The translations under genes were made by a program, and so were the position numbers. Below, in pieces: positions 9,467 through 16,179 of a stretch of 64,000 nucleotides of DNA (position 1 is its first letter; each line of letters starts with the position of its first letter). Source of the DNA: Kineothrix alysoides (GTDB lineage: Bacteria; Bacillota; Clostridia; Lachnospirales; Lachnospiraceae); NCBI RefSeq assembly GCF_000732725.1, contig NZ_JPNB01000001.1:682001-746000 (forward strand). The letters are read 5' to 3'. A model generated the notes under the pieces. The model saw only the letters and a list, made by a program, of their open reading frames with translations, made no database searches and was not told the origin of the DNA.

Positions 9467-10119
9467 GAAAACAGCAATCGCCCGTCTACGGTACCGCCGG
9501 GAGCGGAGCTGTCGAAAAGCCGCTCCGGATGCCATTGGACACCGATGATTGGGAGCGAATCGTGAACGATTCCTTCGATAATGTTATCATCCGAAGTCTG
9601 GATAACGGTCAGATTGTGTCCTACCTTGCCGATGCCCTGATGATGAGCGCTGTTCACGTTGAAACGTCTTCCGTATAATGAGAAAAGAGGAGAATCGGGA
9701 AGGGAGGCTGAAGAATGAACTTTGTCTCCGTTGTCCCACGCATGATGGGGGGCTTGTTTAAGATCCTGAATAATCGTGCCGTTAAAATAAACGTTGATAA
9801 TCTGGATGCCCTTGCAAATTCCGAGTACTGGATATTCCCGTTTTACGAAGGAGTCCAGCGCCTGGAGCTGTATGATATCCAGTTCGGTGTCCATATTCCT
9901 GGAACCCTGATTTTTTTGTCCGAAAAAGGCAGGAGTAATATCCCCTCCGCCCGGAAGAAGAAGTGCGTCGAAATCTGACAAATCGGCCAAATCCATTGTA
10001 GTTAGACAGGAGACTCCCATGGAGGTCAGAGCCTTTTCATAATTAACGGTATCCTTTGCTCTTCCTGCTATTACTACCTTCAAATCGCTGCGGTAGGGCA
10101 ATATATTGTCTTGATACAT
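9430..10119 (-). CDS. Gamma-glutamyl-gamma-aminobutyrate hydrolase-like protein (peptidase C26)
   Basis: Class I glutamine amidotransferase-like hydrolase of the PuuD/peptidase C26 group, which removes gamma-glutamyl groups from small amines or peptides. Seen motifs are LLLPGGGDITP, the nucleophile in PVLGICKGIQIINV and the His-Glu pair in VQWHPE, giving a complete Cys-His-Glu triad. At 229 residues it is slightly short but complete. An AGAGGA site precedes the ATG. The 3' end overlaps the upstream hydrolase gene on the other strand. The precise substrate is not predictable. Confidence 0.85.
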   Translation of the reverse strand: MYQDNILPYRSDLKVVIAGRAKDTVNYEKALTSMGVSCLTTMDLADLSDFDALLLPGGGDITPAFFGQKNQGSRNMDTELDIIQLQALDSFVKREYPVLGICKGIQIINVYFNGTIIQDLKQAPHHAWDNGDKVHSSASLPDSPLFSLYGRRFNVNSAHHQGIGKVGHNLTVIQTSDDNIIEGIVHDSLPIIGVQWHPERLFDSSAPGGTVDGRLLFSYFLSLCDTAGA

Positions 10120-10156
10120 AATAAAATCCTCTTGGGAGAAAATCTCTTTTGTTAAT

Positions 10157-10588
10157 TTAAATGTATGTGAAGGATAAGAAAAGTATACAAAAAATGTCGT
10201 AATGATAGCTGAGAAGGAAACCGGATTTTATCAATTGGGCAATATTCTGAGGAACATAATCCAGAGAAAACCCGGAAGACATATTGGGAACGATAATTAC
10301 ACCCGAACAACTTGAGCCGTCCTTATAGTTAATCGTCATGTTTGTCATTCCTGTTCGCCAGAAAAAGTCCTTTATTTCTCCGTATATTGAATGATTTAAA
10401 TAAATTTTTACATAATCCGCATTCTCTGGACAATTTATAGTATCATTTGTACTGTATAGTTCTGAACTAATTAGTTCTAGTTTTCTTTTAACTACATTAT
10501 CTCGTCTTTCCAATAAACAAAATCCTTCTTGTGTTATAACCGTATGGTATCTATCCTCGATTGCCTTCCATGTCAGCTGAATTAGATG
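10157..10588 (-). pseudogene. Remnant of an unrecognised gene, 5' end lost
   Basis: The frame stays open for 143 codons but has no convincing start. A TTG at 10513 is possible, yet coding-like sequence (AIEDRYHTVITQEGFCLLERR) continues upstream of it until a stop. This suggests the C-terminal piece of a larger protein. The pattern of a beta-rich C-terminal lobe after a YHTVI...FCLLERR strand resembles the ends of bacterial membrane glycosyltransferase-like proteins, but I do not recognise the family. The end is hydrophobic (YDIFCILFLSFTYI). Low GC and neighbouring remnants suggest an accessory region in decay. Confidence 0.4.
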
Positions 10589-10762
10589 CTAAGCTCGCCA
10601 TTGGCAGAGCAGAAAAGAACCGTAAATTGTTCTTATTATGGTTCTTCTAGTGTAAGAAAAATCGGTTTATTTAATCTCGCTGTGTCTACCGCGTTGTGGG
10701 GACTTGCCAGCAAGAAAATCGGCAAGCAGTTTCATTGCAATAACTGTGGGGCTGACTTTTAA
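10586..10762 (+). CDS. Small zinc-ribbon-like protein (58 aa), one Cys pair damaged
   Basis: A 58-codon frame whose C-terminal half, SKKIGKQFHCNNCGADF, matches a family of short Lachnospiraceae and Bacillus proteins with two Cys pairs around a VRKIG...GLASKKIGK core. The C-terminal CNNC pair is intact. The N-terminal pair reads CSYYG where CPxCG is expected, so zinc binding may be lost. No good ribosome site precedes the ATG. It may be a recently inactivated gene. It overlaps the end of the reverse-strand remnant by three bases. Confidence 0.5.
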   Translation: MLSSPLAEQKRTVNCSYYGSSSVRKIGLFNLAVSTALWGLASKKIGKQFHCNNCGADF

Positions 10763-10880
10763 CATATGAAATCATTACCGATGTTTTGATTCTATATTAT
10801 TTATTTTACTAATATTTTAGATATAAATAAATAATTTTTTATACCACGAATCTACGCTAACTAAAGATATTCAAAAAAAC

Positions 10881-10920
10881 AAAAAAAGCTGTGGCCGCAG
10901 AAAACCACAGCTTTTATTTT
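10881..10920 (-). terminator. Bidirectional-looking terminator of the 59-aa gene
   Basis: AAAAGCTGTGG and CCACAGCTTTT form an 11-bp stem with A and T tracts on either side. It lies downstream of the leftward 59-residue gene at 10984-11163 and could work in either direction. Confidence 0.75.
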
Positions 10921-10983
10921 TATTCCTTGTGAATTACAAGTTTACTATGAAATAGAATCCTTGATCAGCATTTCATTATCATT

Positions 10984-11163
10984 TTACATATCAATACTTA
11001 ATATAGTATAATTATCGTTTCTGACATACTTGTGCTTGAACTTATTAATTTTACCATCTTCATCATATCCAAAGTTTCTTTCATCAATAATTTCGGAGTT
11101 AAAATGATCAACTTTAACTACGATTAATTTTAAATATGGTTTATAAACGATGTTCATATGCAT
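10984..11163 (-). CDS. Hypothetical small protein (59 aa)
   Basis: A 60-codon frame preceded by a good ribosome site (AGAAGGGG, few bases before ATG). A second in-frame ATG lies two codons later. The product is charged and hydrophilic, rich in Asp, Lys and Asn, with a KLIVVKVDHF segment and no membrane span or known motif. It has a terminator downstream and a candidate promoter upstream (TTGTTA, 17-base spacer, TTTATA reading leftward around 11220-11245). That is a complete monocistronic unit. I do not recognise the family. Confidence 0.6.
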   Translation of the reverse strand: MHMNIVYKPYLKLIVVKVDHFNSEIIDERNFGYDEDGKINKFKHKYVRNDNYTILSIDM

Positions 11164-11251
11164 ACCCCTTCTTTCTATATGTAGTTGATAAGTTCCAATT
11201 GCGCAAAAATCAAAACTTATAAAGCTCTATATAAAAAGTATAACAAAAGAT

Positions 11252-11279
11252 GAGTCCCATTGTACGGACTCTGATTTTT
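11252..11279 (+). terminator. Stem-loop with T-tract
   Basis: GAGTCC, an eight-base loop, GGACTC, then TGATTTTT. This has the shape of a + strand terminator, but no + strand gene ends here. It may mark the end of a lost gene or a short untranslated RNA. Confidence 0.5.
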
Positions 11280-11369
11280 AAAAAATAAATAAAAAATAAA
11301 GTTATAAATTACCATTTCTTATCATAAAACACTCAAATGGTGTGAGTGCCAAACATGCGGCAAAGATAA

Positions 11370-11590
11370 AGGATAAGTCTCTATATAATAATTTTACTGT
11401 GCCGTTCATATCCCCACACAAGCATATGATAAAATCCAGCGTCATAAATCTTCCCAACCTTCGCCTCGTCGATGGATGTTTTCAGCTTACGGTAAATAAA
11501 CTGTTTTACGGCGGGCTTTTTAGCATAACATCGTCGATGAGTGCAGCAGTTCCTTAAATAAACTATATACGAAATAACCCTCCATCATGA
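11370..11590 (-). pseudogene. Frameshifted remnant between 11280 and 11600
   Basis: No intact gene is present in this 320-base stretch. On the minus strand two short coding-like pieces lie in different frames: one reading MMEGYFVYSLFKELLHSS and then, past a stop and frame change, KKPAVKQFIYRKLKTSIDE followed by AKVGKIYDAGFYHML. Together they look like a decayed small gene following the minus-strand frames to its right. A + strand frame at 11342 starting with GTG has no ribosome site and is probably meaningless. Confidence 0.3.
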
Positions 11591-11600
11591 ACAGGCGGAT

Positions 11601-11879
11601 CTACGAGACGATAGGAGAATAATTCAAAGAAAGGGCCTCCCTTACTTTTTCCTCTTTTTGTTCTTTCTTGGCTACGACCAGTATCAGCTCTTTTATATGA
11701 GGGTTCCGGTTTTTGCCGCGCAGTCTTAATATCTGGTCGAAGAGAAGAGAGTATCCCTGGGCAATCAGATATTCATTTTCTATTTCCGCCTCTCTGGTAA
11801 TCTGTACATTATAATTTTGTTTTACAATTTCTTTGATAGGTATCTTAATGAGTGTATATTGTGTTTTATCTATGACTGA
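11601..11879 (-). pseudogene. Unrecognised 92-codon frame without start codon
   Basis: The frame is contiguous and coding-like (KIPIKEIVKQNYNVQITREA, then SLLFDQILRLRGKNRNP, LILVVAKKEQKEEK), but has no ATG, GTG or TTG before its last third. It begins directly after, and in the same frame as, the stop of the 106-residue gene at 11880. An ATG overlapping that stop (MKEGNQS) would enter it after a one-base frameshift. It is therefore either a frameshifted gene or a fused C-terminal domain split by a stop codon. The function is unknown. Confidence 0.4.
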
Positions 11880-12200
11880 TTACCTTCTTTCATAATTCCA
11901 AGCACCGAATTCTATAAAACTGATGAGATATTCATATTTTTTAATAGTGGCTGAGAAAAAGCCTTCCTGATATGTTTTTAGGATATAATCTGCTACGTCC
12001 CTGTTTATACTGTCCGATTCCATCCGGTAAACCTCATCGCCGGCAACACTATGGTATTGTCCAATGCTATTCTGAGATATTTCGAATGTGAAATCATAGA
12101 TGTTCGGTTTATCGGTATCCGTTTTTAATATGTTGGCCCTAACTGTATAGTCTTCATTTACCGGCACCGAAATGGCGAAGCCTTGTTTTATATATTTCAT
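11880..12200 (-). CDS. Hypothetical protein (106 aa)
   Basis: Unrecognised small soluble protein, beta-rich by appearance (FAISVPVNEDYTVRANILK and IYDFTFEISQNSIGQYHSV). Its start overlaps the stop of the preceding 71-residue gene by four bases (ATGA), so the two are translationally coupled. The frame continues past its stop into an open stretch lacking a start codon, so the protein may once have been about 200 residues. Accessory gene; no motif recognised. Confidence 0.6.
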   Translation of the reverse strand: MKYIKQGFAISVPVNEDYTVRANILKTDTDKPNIYDFTFEISQNSIGQYHSVAGDEVYRMESDSINRDVADYILKTYQEGFFSATIKKYEYLISFIEFGAWNYERR

Positions 12201-12412
12201 AAGCTGTGGTTCCTTTCCTTATTAGTGAAGTTGGAATAATTAATTTTTTTTCTGCATTCATCATTAAATATTAAAACATTGACTGTCTCCCGGATTGCCA
12301 GGCCCGCCGGACGGCTCTGATTGAAATCACGGGGACTTATCTCTCCTGCGTAGGCGTGGTGGAATTCTTCCCGGGTCGGTATACGCAGCATGTTACGTTG
12401 TAATTTCGTCAT
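12197..12412 (-). CDS. Hypothetical protein (71 aa), first gene of a small leftward operon
   Basis: Short basic protein with no recognised motif. A strong AAGGAGG lies upstream, but about 16 bases from the ATG, which is longer than ideal. The stop overlaps the next gene by four bases. Immediately upstream is one copy of the interspersed palindromic repeat. The gene belongs to the unrecognised accessory strip. Confidence 0.5.
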   Translation of the reverse strand: MTKLQRNMLRIPTREEFHHAYAGEISPRDFNQSRPAGLAIRETVNVLIFNDECRKKINYSNFTNKERNHSL

Positions 12413-12449
12413 TTATTATTTTGATAATCCTCCTTTTCATTTATTTTTT

Positions 12450-12564
12450 ATAATAGGAAAGTGCTGCTATTATATAAAAATGGATGCGCAGCAACGCGCC
12501 AGGCAAAAGCTGTGCTGCTGGGGCGTTTGGCTGTGAGAGTGTGTGAAGTACACTTTTGCTGTAT
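12450..12564 (+). repeat. Interspersed palindromic repeat, copy 1
   Basis: Member of a six-copy family in this window. The left module is a hairpin (TATAATAG ... CTATTATA). The right module has GATGCGCAGCAACGCGCC, GGCAAAAGCTGTGCTGC and GTGTGAAGTACACTTTTG, in which GCAAAAGC...GTGC and ACACTTTTGC can pair. This is the only copy not placed directly behind a recognisable terminator; it lies upstream of a leftward operon. Confidence 0.85.
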
Positions 12565-12705
12565 GAAATTGTCAAGGAGCGTTTGTTTTTACGCTAAAAG
12601 TGGAAAGTATAAAGTTACAAATTGTTAAAGTCATCCTTTATCAGCCACGATAGAAGATGGGCTCCATATGGGAGCAGTGGGTTACCATATACAGATATTA
12701 GCACT

Positions 12706-12719
12706 CGAACATTTGTTTG
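12706..12719 (+). promoter_or_regulatory. LexA/DinR-like box
   Basis: CGAACATTTGTTTG fits the Firmicutes SOS box CGAAC-N4-GTTYG/C with few mismatches (second half-site GTTT instead of GTTC). It lies 38 bases before a tiny ORF. The remaining gap sequence, 12565-12705 and 12720-12756, shows nothing else I can name. Confidence 0.45.
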
Positions 12720-12756
12720 TCAAGGAATAAATAAATTATGTTAGAGGGGATAAAAA

Positions 12757-12855
12757 ATGGCAGTTTATAATGAATTTTAAAATAATAATAGCAAGATACG
12801 ATTCTTATTTGGATACGTAATTCGGGGCATTGTCAGCTTATTATTACTAATTTAA
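12757..12855 (+). pseudogene. Interrupted mini-ORF with one membrane-like segment
   Basis: The ribosome site AGAGGGGA precedes ATG and seven codons (MAVYNEF), then a TAA, then 24 more in-frame codons with a hydrophobic stretch (FGYVIRGIVSLLLLI) and a stop. If the first stop is a mutation, the original product was a 32-residue single-span peptide downstream of a LexA-like box. This is speculative. Confidence 0.25.
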
Positions 12856-12872
12856 CATAATGAAAATATTCC

Positions 12873-12902
12873 TTGACATGACTGTCATAACTATAGTATA
12901 TT
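12873..12902 (+). promoter_or_regulatory. Promoter with nested palindromic operator for the MrpR-like gene
   Basis: TTGACA and TATATT are 18 bases apart. Two overlapping dyads lie at and just after the -35 box: TGACA-TGAC-TGTCA (12874-12887) and ATGAC-T-GTCAT (12878-12888). This is the layout of a repressor operator. The promoter lies inside the longest upstream reading of the next gene, which shows that the true start is the downstream ATG at 12932. Confidence 0.6.
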
Positions 12903-12931
12903 TACTCCATATAAGAAAAGAGGTAAACGGT

Positions 12932-13930
12932 ATGCTAAAGCAATATACCCCTGAAGAATATAAGAAAATGGTTCTGGAGTTCATCCGGACCAATAAAACG
13001 GCCGCGCAGGCGTTAAACAAGGAAATAGTATGGGACTCGGATATATTCGGTATGTCCAGAGAAGAACTGGTGGATTTCGTTATTTATAAAATCTGCGGGA
13101 ATCCGAAATCCATCAAATATGTTTTAAATCAAAAAAATAAATTGAGTTTATTTTTGGATTGGTGCGTCGGTAAAGGGTATATAAGCAGCAATCATCTAAG
13201 GGATGAGGAATTCGATGATGAGGCTTTTATTTTTAAAACAATTGAGGCTATGGATATTACAGTCTTTTACGATGATACGGTAGAACGCCTGATAGACAGC
13301 ATGAGGCTTAATAAAATATTTTACGAGCTGCTGATCAGGGGATTTTATGAAGGCATAAGAACGATCGATGATTTCATAAGGCTTAAATACAGCGATGTGG
13401 ACTTTGATAATCTCACAATATGCACGGGCGGAATATGTAAGCAGATGTCTCATAGATTTTTCGAATTGCTAAGGCAGTATAAAAGCTGTTACGCATGGGA
13501 AGTGTGCTGGACGAGAAAGGAATTTATCGGTAATGATAATAAAATAAGTGTTCAATATATGAGCCAATATAAAGATTATATTATTAAGATAAAGGAGATT
13601 GACGGCCTGACCGATGAACTGTACAAATCCAGAATGGCAGCAATTGTCGGTAAGTATTTCATTCGCATTTCTCAATATGCGGGTTATAGCGTATCTGCGG
13701 ATATGCTCTATATTTCGGGTTTTGTTAATTATATAAAAGGGATATGCGACAGAGAAAATAAACCGGTTGAGTATTACATTAAGTTATTTTATGTGAGGCT
13801 GAACCAAAGAGGGTTTACGAGAATTAAGGATTTATCGGATGAATATGGATTTTCAGCGGGAAATACCGCTCCTCTGGAAATAAGAAGAAAGTGTCTGCCA
13901 TATATAGTGAGAGGAAAATACTATCGTTAA
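12932..13930 (+). CDS. Degenerate tyrosine-recombinase-like protein (MrpR-like)
   Basis: A 332-residue protein with the two-domain outline of a tyrosine recombinase: a helical SAM-like N-terminal half, then LIRGFYEGIRTIDDFIRLKY with SDVDFDNLTI, which aligns with the first catalytic Arg region (G-I-R). I cannot find a credible HxxR box or catalytic Tyr context, so it is probably not an active integrase. Such inactive integrase-fold proteins include the SPbeta phage repressor MrpR, and many Lachnospiraceae carry relatives. The start at 12932 has AGAGGT before it. It has its own promoter, operator and terminator. The role is inferred as a DNA-binding regulator. Confidence 0.55.
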   Translation: MLKQYTPEEYKKMVLEFIRTNKTAAQALNKEIVWDSDIFGMSREELVDFVIYKICGNPKSIKYVLNQKNKLSLFLDWCVGKGYISSNHLRDEEFDDEAFIFKTIEAMDITVFYDDTVERLIDSMRLNKIFYELLIRGFYEGIRTIDDFIRLKYSDVDFDNLTICTGGICKQMSHRFFELLRQYKSCYAWEVCWTRKEFIGNDNKISVQYMSQYKDYIIKIKEIDGLTDELYKSRMAAIVGKYFIRISQYAGYSVSADMLYISGFVNYIKGICDRENKPVEYYIKLFYVRLNQRGFTRIKDLSDEYGFSAGNTAPLEIRRKCLPYIVRGKYYR

Positions 13931-13950
13931 AAACGGATAGTATTTTTTTT
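13915..13950 (+). terminator. Terminator of the MrpR-like gene
   Basis: AATACTATCGTT pairs with AACGGATAGTATT and is followed by eight T residues. The left arm overlaps the stop codon. Confidence 0.85.
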
Positions 13951-14060
13951 ACAACGAACAATGTGCGGATGTGCGATACTAAGCTAAGATATCATGATGT
14001 ATTGTTTTTTGAATGCATACACAATTGAAATATTCTCATATATGTTCTGAGCATTGATAG

Positions 14061-14110
14061 TTGACATTAACTCTGAAATGTAATAATATGAGAAAAAGAA
14101 CAAACGTTCG
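14061..14110 (+). promoter_or_regulatory. Consensus promoter with LexA-type operator
   Basis: TTGACA (14061-14066), a 17-base spacer and TAATAT (14084-14089) form a near-consensus promoter. GAACAAACGTTCG at 14098-14110 is the GAAC-N4-GTTC dyad of the Gram-positive SOS box, covering the expected transcription start. LexA bound here would block transcription until DNA damage. Assignment of the repressor is inference from the motif. Confidence 0.65.
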
Positions 14111-14122
14111 AATGGAGGGGAC

Positions 14123-14434
14123 ATGGAGACAGATGATTTTTTAGATGAACTCGATGAATATATCGGACAAACCCTGGCTGTGAAAATCCTGCCAAAGATG
14201 ACCAATTTTGAGATGAAATCCCGTAAGGCGATATTACGTAAGATGCTGCATAAACGAGACGGCAATCGGCTGTTGTTATATGCCAGAGGGGCCTCCGGTG
14301 CCGAGGAGATTGATTTATATGCTATTGACAGAATCGACAAACAGCAGTATGGAAGCAGGCTGTTGAATACATACACGATAAGCTACGAGCTGATATTCGG
14401 AGAATACAGCATATTCCTGACAATAAAAGAATGA
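14123..14434 (+). CDS. Putative SOS-regulated small protein (103 aa), unknown function
   Basis: An acidic N-terminus (METDDFLDELDEYIG) is followed by a basic middle (KSRKAILRKMLHKRDGNRLL) and a beta-like C-terminus. It has no membrane span and no recognised domain. It has a strong ribosome site (GGAGGGG) and sits behind a consensus promoter carrying a LexA-type box. Its stop codon lies inside a stem-loop that serves as the terminator of a small RNA coming from the other strand. This architecture resembles SOS-controlled toxin/antisense-RNA pairs such as symE/symR, although there is no sequence similarity I can claim. Confidence 0.6.
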   Translation: METDDFLDELDEYIGQTLAVKILPKMTNFEMKSRKAILRKMLHKRDGNRLLLYARGASGAEEIDLYAIDRIDKQQYGSRLLNTYTISYELIFGEYSIFLTIKE

Positions 14435-14531
14435 GCCTCAAGCAGTACTGGCAATACCTCGGCTCATTCTCGAACAATTTGTAACTTAAAGGCCGATAGG
14501 CCAAGAAGTTTGATACATACGTGAAGTATGC
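14421..14531 (-). ncRNA. Putative antisense small RNA converging on the SOS-type gene
   Basis: A leftward promoter, TTGACA (14562-14567) with 18-base spacer and TATAAT (14538-14543), is followed about 100 bases later by a leftward intrinsic terminator (GAATGAGCC / GGCTCATTC with TTTTATT). Between them are two short hairpins (GCATAC-TTCAC-GTATGT and GGCC-TATC-GGCC) and no frame with a ribosome site. The RNA would overlap the last codons and stop of the 14123-14434 gene. A 60-codon TTG-started hydrophobic frame exists in it but lacks a ribosome site and outruns the terminator. Confidence 0.5.
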
Positions 14532-14624
14532 GTTCTCATTATATAGTGTAATATTTTAATCTGTCAAACTTTAAGAATAATTGGAAAAGATTTACTGTAA
14601 AAAGGAAAAAGGGTATTGAATGTT

Positions 14625-14894
14625 ATGGCAAAAGTAATGGTAAAAACGGCAGTCGAGGGAAATATAGATAAATTTGACGCATTTAGAGCATTATGTGAAG
14701 AACTTGGGCTTAACATGCTGACGGGAAACAAACTGAATGAATATGTGGTAGAGGCAGGGACTTTATATAAATATATAGATTCGGGATATGAAGGAAAATA
14801 TGAAGGCAGCGAGAAGGAGAAGGAGCTGGTAAGCAGTGACTATAGAATGGTGACCTTATTTGAGAGCCTGCTCATTGTAAAAAGTTTAATATAA
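14625..14894 (+). CDS. Hypothetical protein (89 aa)
   Basis: Small protein with an ACT/ferredoxin-like look (MAKVMVKTAVEGNIDKFDAF and later YRMVTLFESLLIVKSL) but no firm family. I chose the ATG at 14625 over a TTG nine bases earlier because of the GGAAAAAGGG site. It is divergent from the small RNA promoter. No membrane span or signal peptide is present. Confidence 0.5.
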   Translation: MAKVMVKTAVEGNIDKFDAFRALCEELGLNMLTGNKLNEYVVEAGTLYKYIDSGYEGKYEGSEKEKELVSSDYRMVTLFESLLIVKSLI

Positions 14895-15021
14895 TTCAGT
14901 GGCCTATTGTCCATGATTGGCTCATTATAGGAGGATGTCATATTTTAAATGACTTAAAAGATTCTTTAAAATGATACTTTGAAATATTAATTTATGATGC
15001 TTTAAAATATTAATTTAACTG

Positions 15022-15050
15022 TTGACAGAATGCCAAAAAACATATAAAAT
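15022..15050 (+). promoter_or_regulatory. Promoter of tRNA-Leu(CAG)
   Basis: TTGACA, a 17-base spacer and TAAAAT end 11 bases before the tRNA. The preceding 14895-15021 stretch is AT-rich with a duplicated TTTAAAATATTAATTTA-like motif and no gene. Confidence 0.75.
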
Positions 15051-15061
15051 AATCTTTGCGT

Positions 15062-15145
15062 GCAGGAATGGCGGAATTGGCAGACGCGCACGGTTCAGGT
15101 CCGTGTGATAGCAATATCATGAGGGTTCAAGTCCCTTTTCCTGCA
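15062..15145 (+). tRNA. tRNA-Leu, anticodon CAG
   Basis: The acceptor stem GCAGGAA pairs with TTCCTGC, discriminator A. The anticodon stem is CACGG/CCGTG with loop TTCAGGT, giving anticodon CAG. There is a long class II variable arm and a TTCAAGT T-loop. The 84-base length fits tRNA-Leu. CCA is not encoded. It reads Leu codon CUG. Confidence 0.97.
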
Positions 15146-15146
15146 C

Positions 15147-15192
15147 TTATCGCTTTTATGAAGCTTCGGTTTTCATAAAGGCGATTTTTTTG
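15147..15192 (+). terminator. Terminator of tRNA-Leu(CAG)
   Basis: ATCGC(C)TTTATGAA-type arms with a short loop, then seven T residues, directly follow the tRNA. Confidence 0.85.
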
Positions 15193-15256
15193 TAACAGGA
15201 AAGTGATTCACTTACATAAAAATGGGTGCGCAGCACAGCTTTTGTTCTTTGTATTT
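15190..15256 (+). repeat. Interspersed palindromic repeat, copy 2 (internally deleted)
   Basis: Starts at the terminator T-tract with TTGTAACAGGAAAGTGATTC, then the GGGTGCGCAGCACAG and CTTTTGTTC parts of the family, with the central portion missing. It looks like a deletion between the two inverted arms. The region up to 15340 may hold further degenerate family sequence but no gene. Confidence 0.65.
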
Positions 15257-15341
15257 TTTCATTGAAGTGCAGCCTATTCATATATCGCTTAGCTGCATGT
15301 CGCTTTTCTGTAATAAGAGCCTTTTACTGATTACTAATTAC

Positions 15342-15376
15342 AAAAAAACGGATCGGCTGTATCTTGCCGACCCGTT
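15342..15376 (-). terminator. Terminator of the FliD-like gene
   Basis: Read on the minus strand, AACGGGTCGGC pairs with GCCGATCCGTT (one mismatch) around an eight-base loop and is followed by seven T residues. Confidence 0.85.
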
Positions 15377-15402
15377 TGTATTATGTACTTGAATATTTAA
15401 TT

Positions 15403-16179
15403 TTATAGCAAGCTGTCAAGTAAATTACCTACCGAATAATTACTGCTGTAAGAGCCGGCATAATTATAAGTATTTGCTTTCAGAGCCTCGCGGCTTGCCG
15501 CATAGTCGATATAGGAAGCCTGAGTTGAAATGCTGTAAGCGAACGAAGGTGAATTGTTGAAAACAGACTTTAAAGCAGAAATATCAGCCGATTTCAAAGC
15601 CTCTTTATCAAGCGTGAGTTTATTATCGCTTCCTACCGTAATTCCAACCTTTTCCAACGTCTTAGAATATAAACTCGAGATATTCGTCATGTTGGATGCC
15701 GCTTTTGAAACCGAAGAAGAATCCGATTTCGATACCGAGTTGATAAGCGAATTATAGTTGGTAACGAAAGTTGATACCGCTTTATATATAGCCTCCGTAT
15801 CATACTGCTTCGTGGTAGTAGTGGTACCGTCATCATTTTTTACAGTTACATCTTTTTCTTTAAATAAAGAATCCTTTCCTTTGTTAATTAAAACATCGGC
15901 AGAATCTTTCAGCTTGTCGGCAGAACTTTCGATGGCAGCCAGAGTCTTAGCGGAGTCGGCGGCCAGGGAAATAGAAAGCTTCGAGGAATTGCTTGTTGAG
16001 GTACTCGAAGAATCGCTGCCTACCTTATCGTAGTATGCTTTTAAAAGCTTTCCATAGCTTCCGTTCTTAATACCGGCATAGTCAGATAAATAGTTCAGAT
16101 TACCGAGACTAGAGCTTGAACGGGAAGATGATAAATTGGAAAACAAATAAGAAACATCAGTTCTTGCATTAATATTCAT
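15403..16179 (-). CDS. FliD-like (flagellar cap C-terminal domain) protein, orphan
   Basis: A 258-residue, Ser/Thr-rich protein. The middle and C-terminal parts resemble the FliD C-terminal region: a helical AIESSADKLKDSADVLINKG, then IYKAVSTFVTNYNSLINSVSK and GITVGSDNKLTLDKEALKS, where FliD has NGxLxxDxxxL. It is much shorter than full FliD and no flagellar gene is nearby. No signal peptide is seen. AGGAG precedes the ATG and a terminator follows the stop, so it is a single-gene unit. It could be a truncated hook-associated protein or an exported structural protein unrelated to flagella. Confidence 0.6.
   Translation of the reverse strand: MNINARTDVSYLFSNLSSSRSSSSLGNLNYLSDYAGIKNGSYGKLLKAYYDKVGSDSSSTSTSNSSKLSISLAADSAKTLAAIESSADKLKDSADVLINKGKDSLFKEKDVTVKNDDGTTTTTKQYDTEAIYKAVSTFVTNYNSLINSVSKSDSSSVSKAASNMTNISSLYSKTLEKVGITVGSDNKLTLDKEALKSADISALKSVFNNSPSFAYSISTQASYIDYAASREALKANTYNYAGSYSSNYSVGNLLDSLL

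Noticed and set aside
11342-11557. 71-residue + strand frame starting with GTG
   Set aside because: No Shine-Dalgarno. The opposite strand shows more coding-like fragments.
13984-14376. 130-residue leftward frame across the LexA-box gene
   Set aside because: Antisense shadow with atypical composition. It would start inside the small RNA target gene.
14322-14504. 60-residue hydrophobic leftward frame overlapping the small RNA
   Set aside because: It looks like a type I toxin peptide at first, but starts with TTG, has no ribosome site, and runs past the RNA's own terminator.
15062-15145. tRNA-Leu(CAG) as attachment site of the 10-15 kb accessory strip
   Set aside because: I could not find a second copy of the tRNA 3' end at the other side of the strip, and no active integrase is seen.
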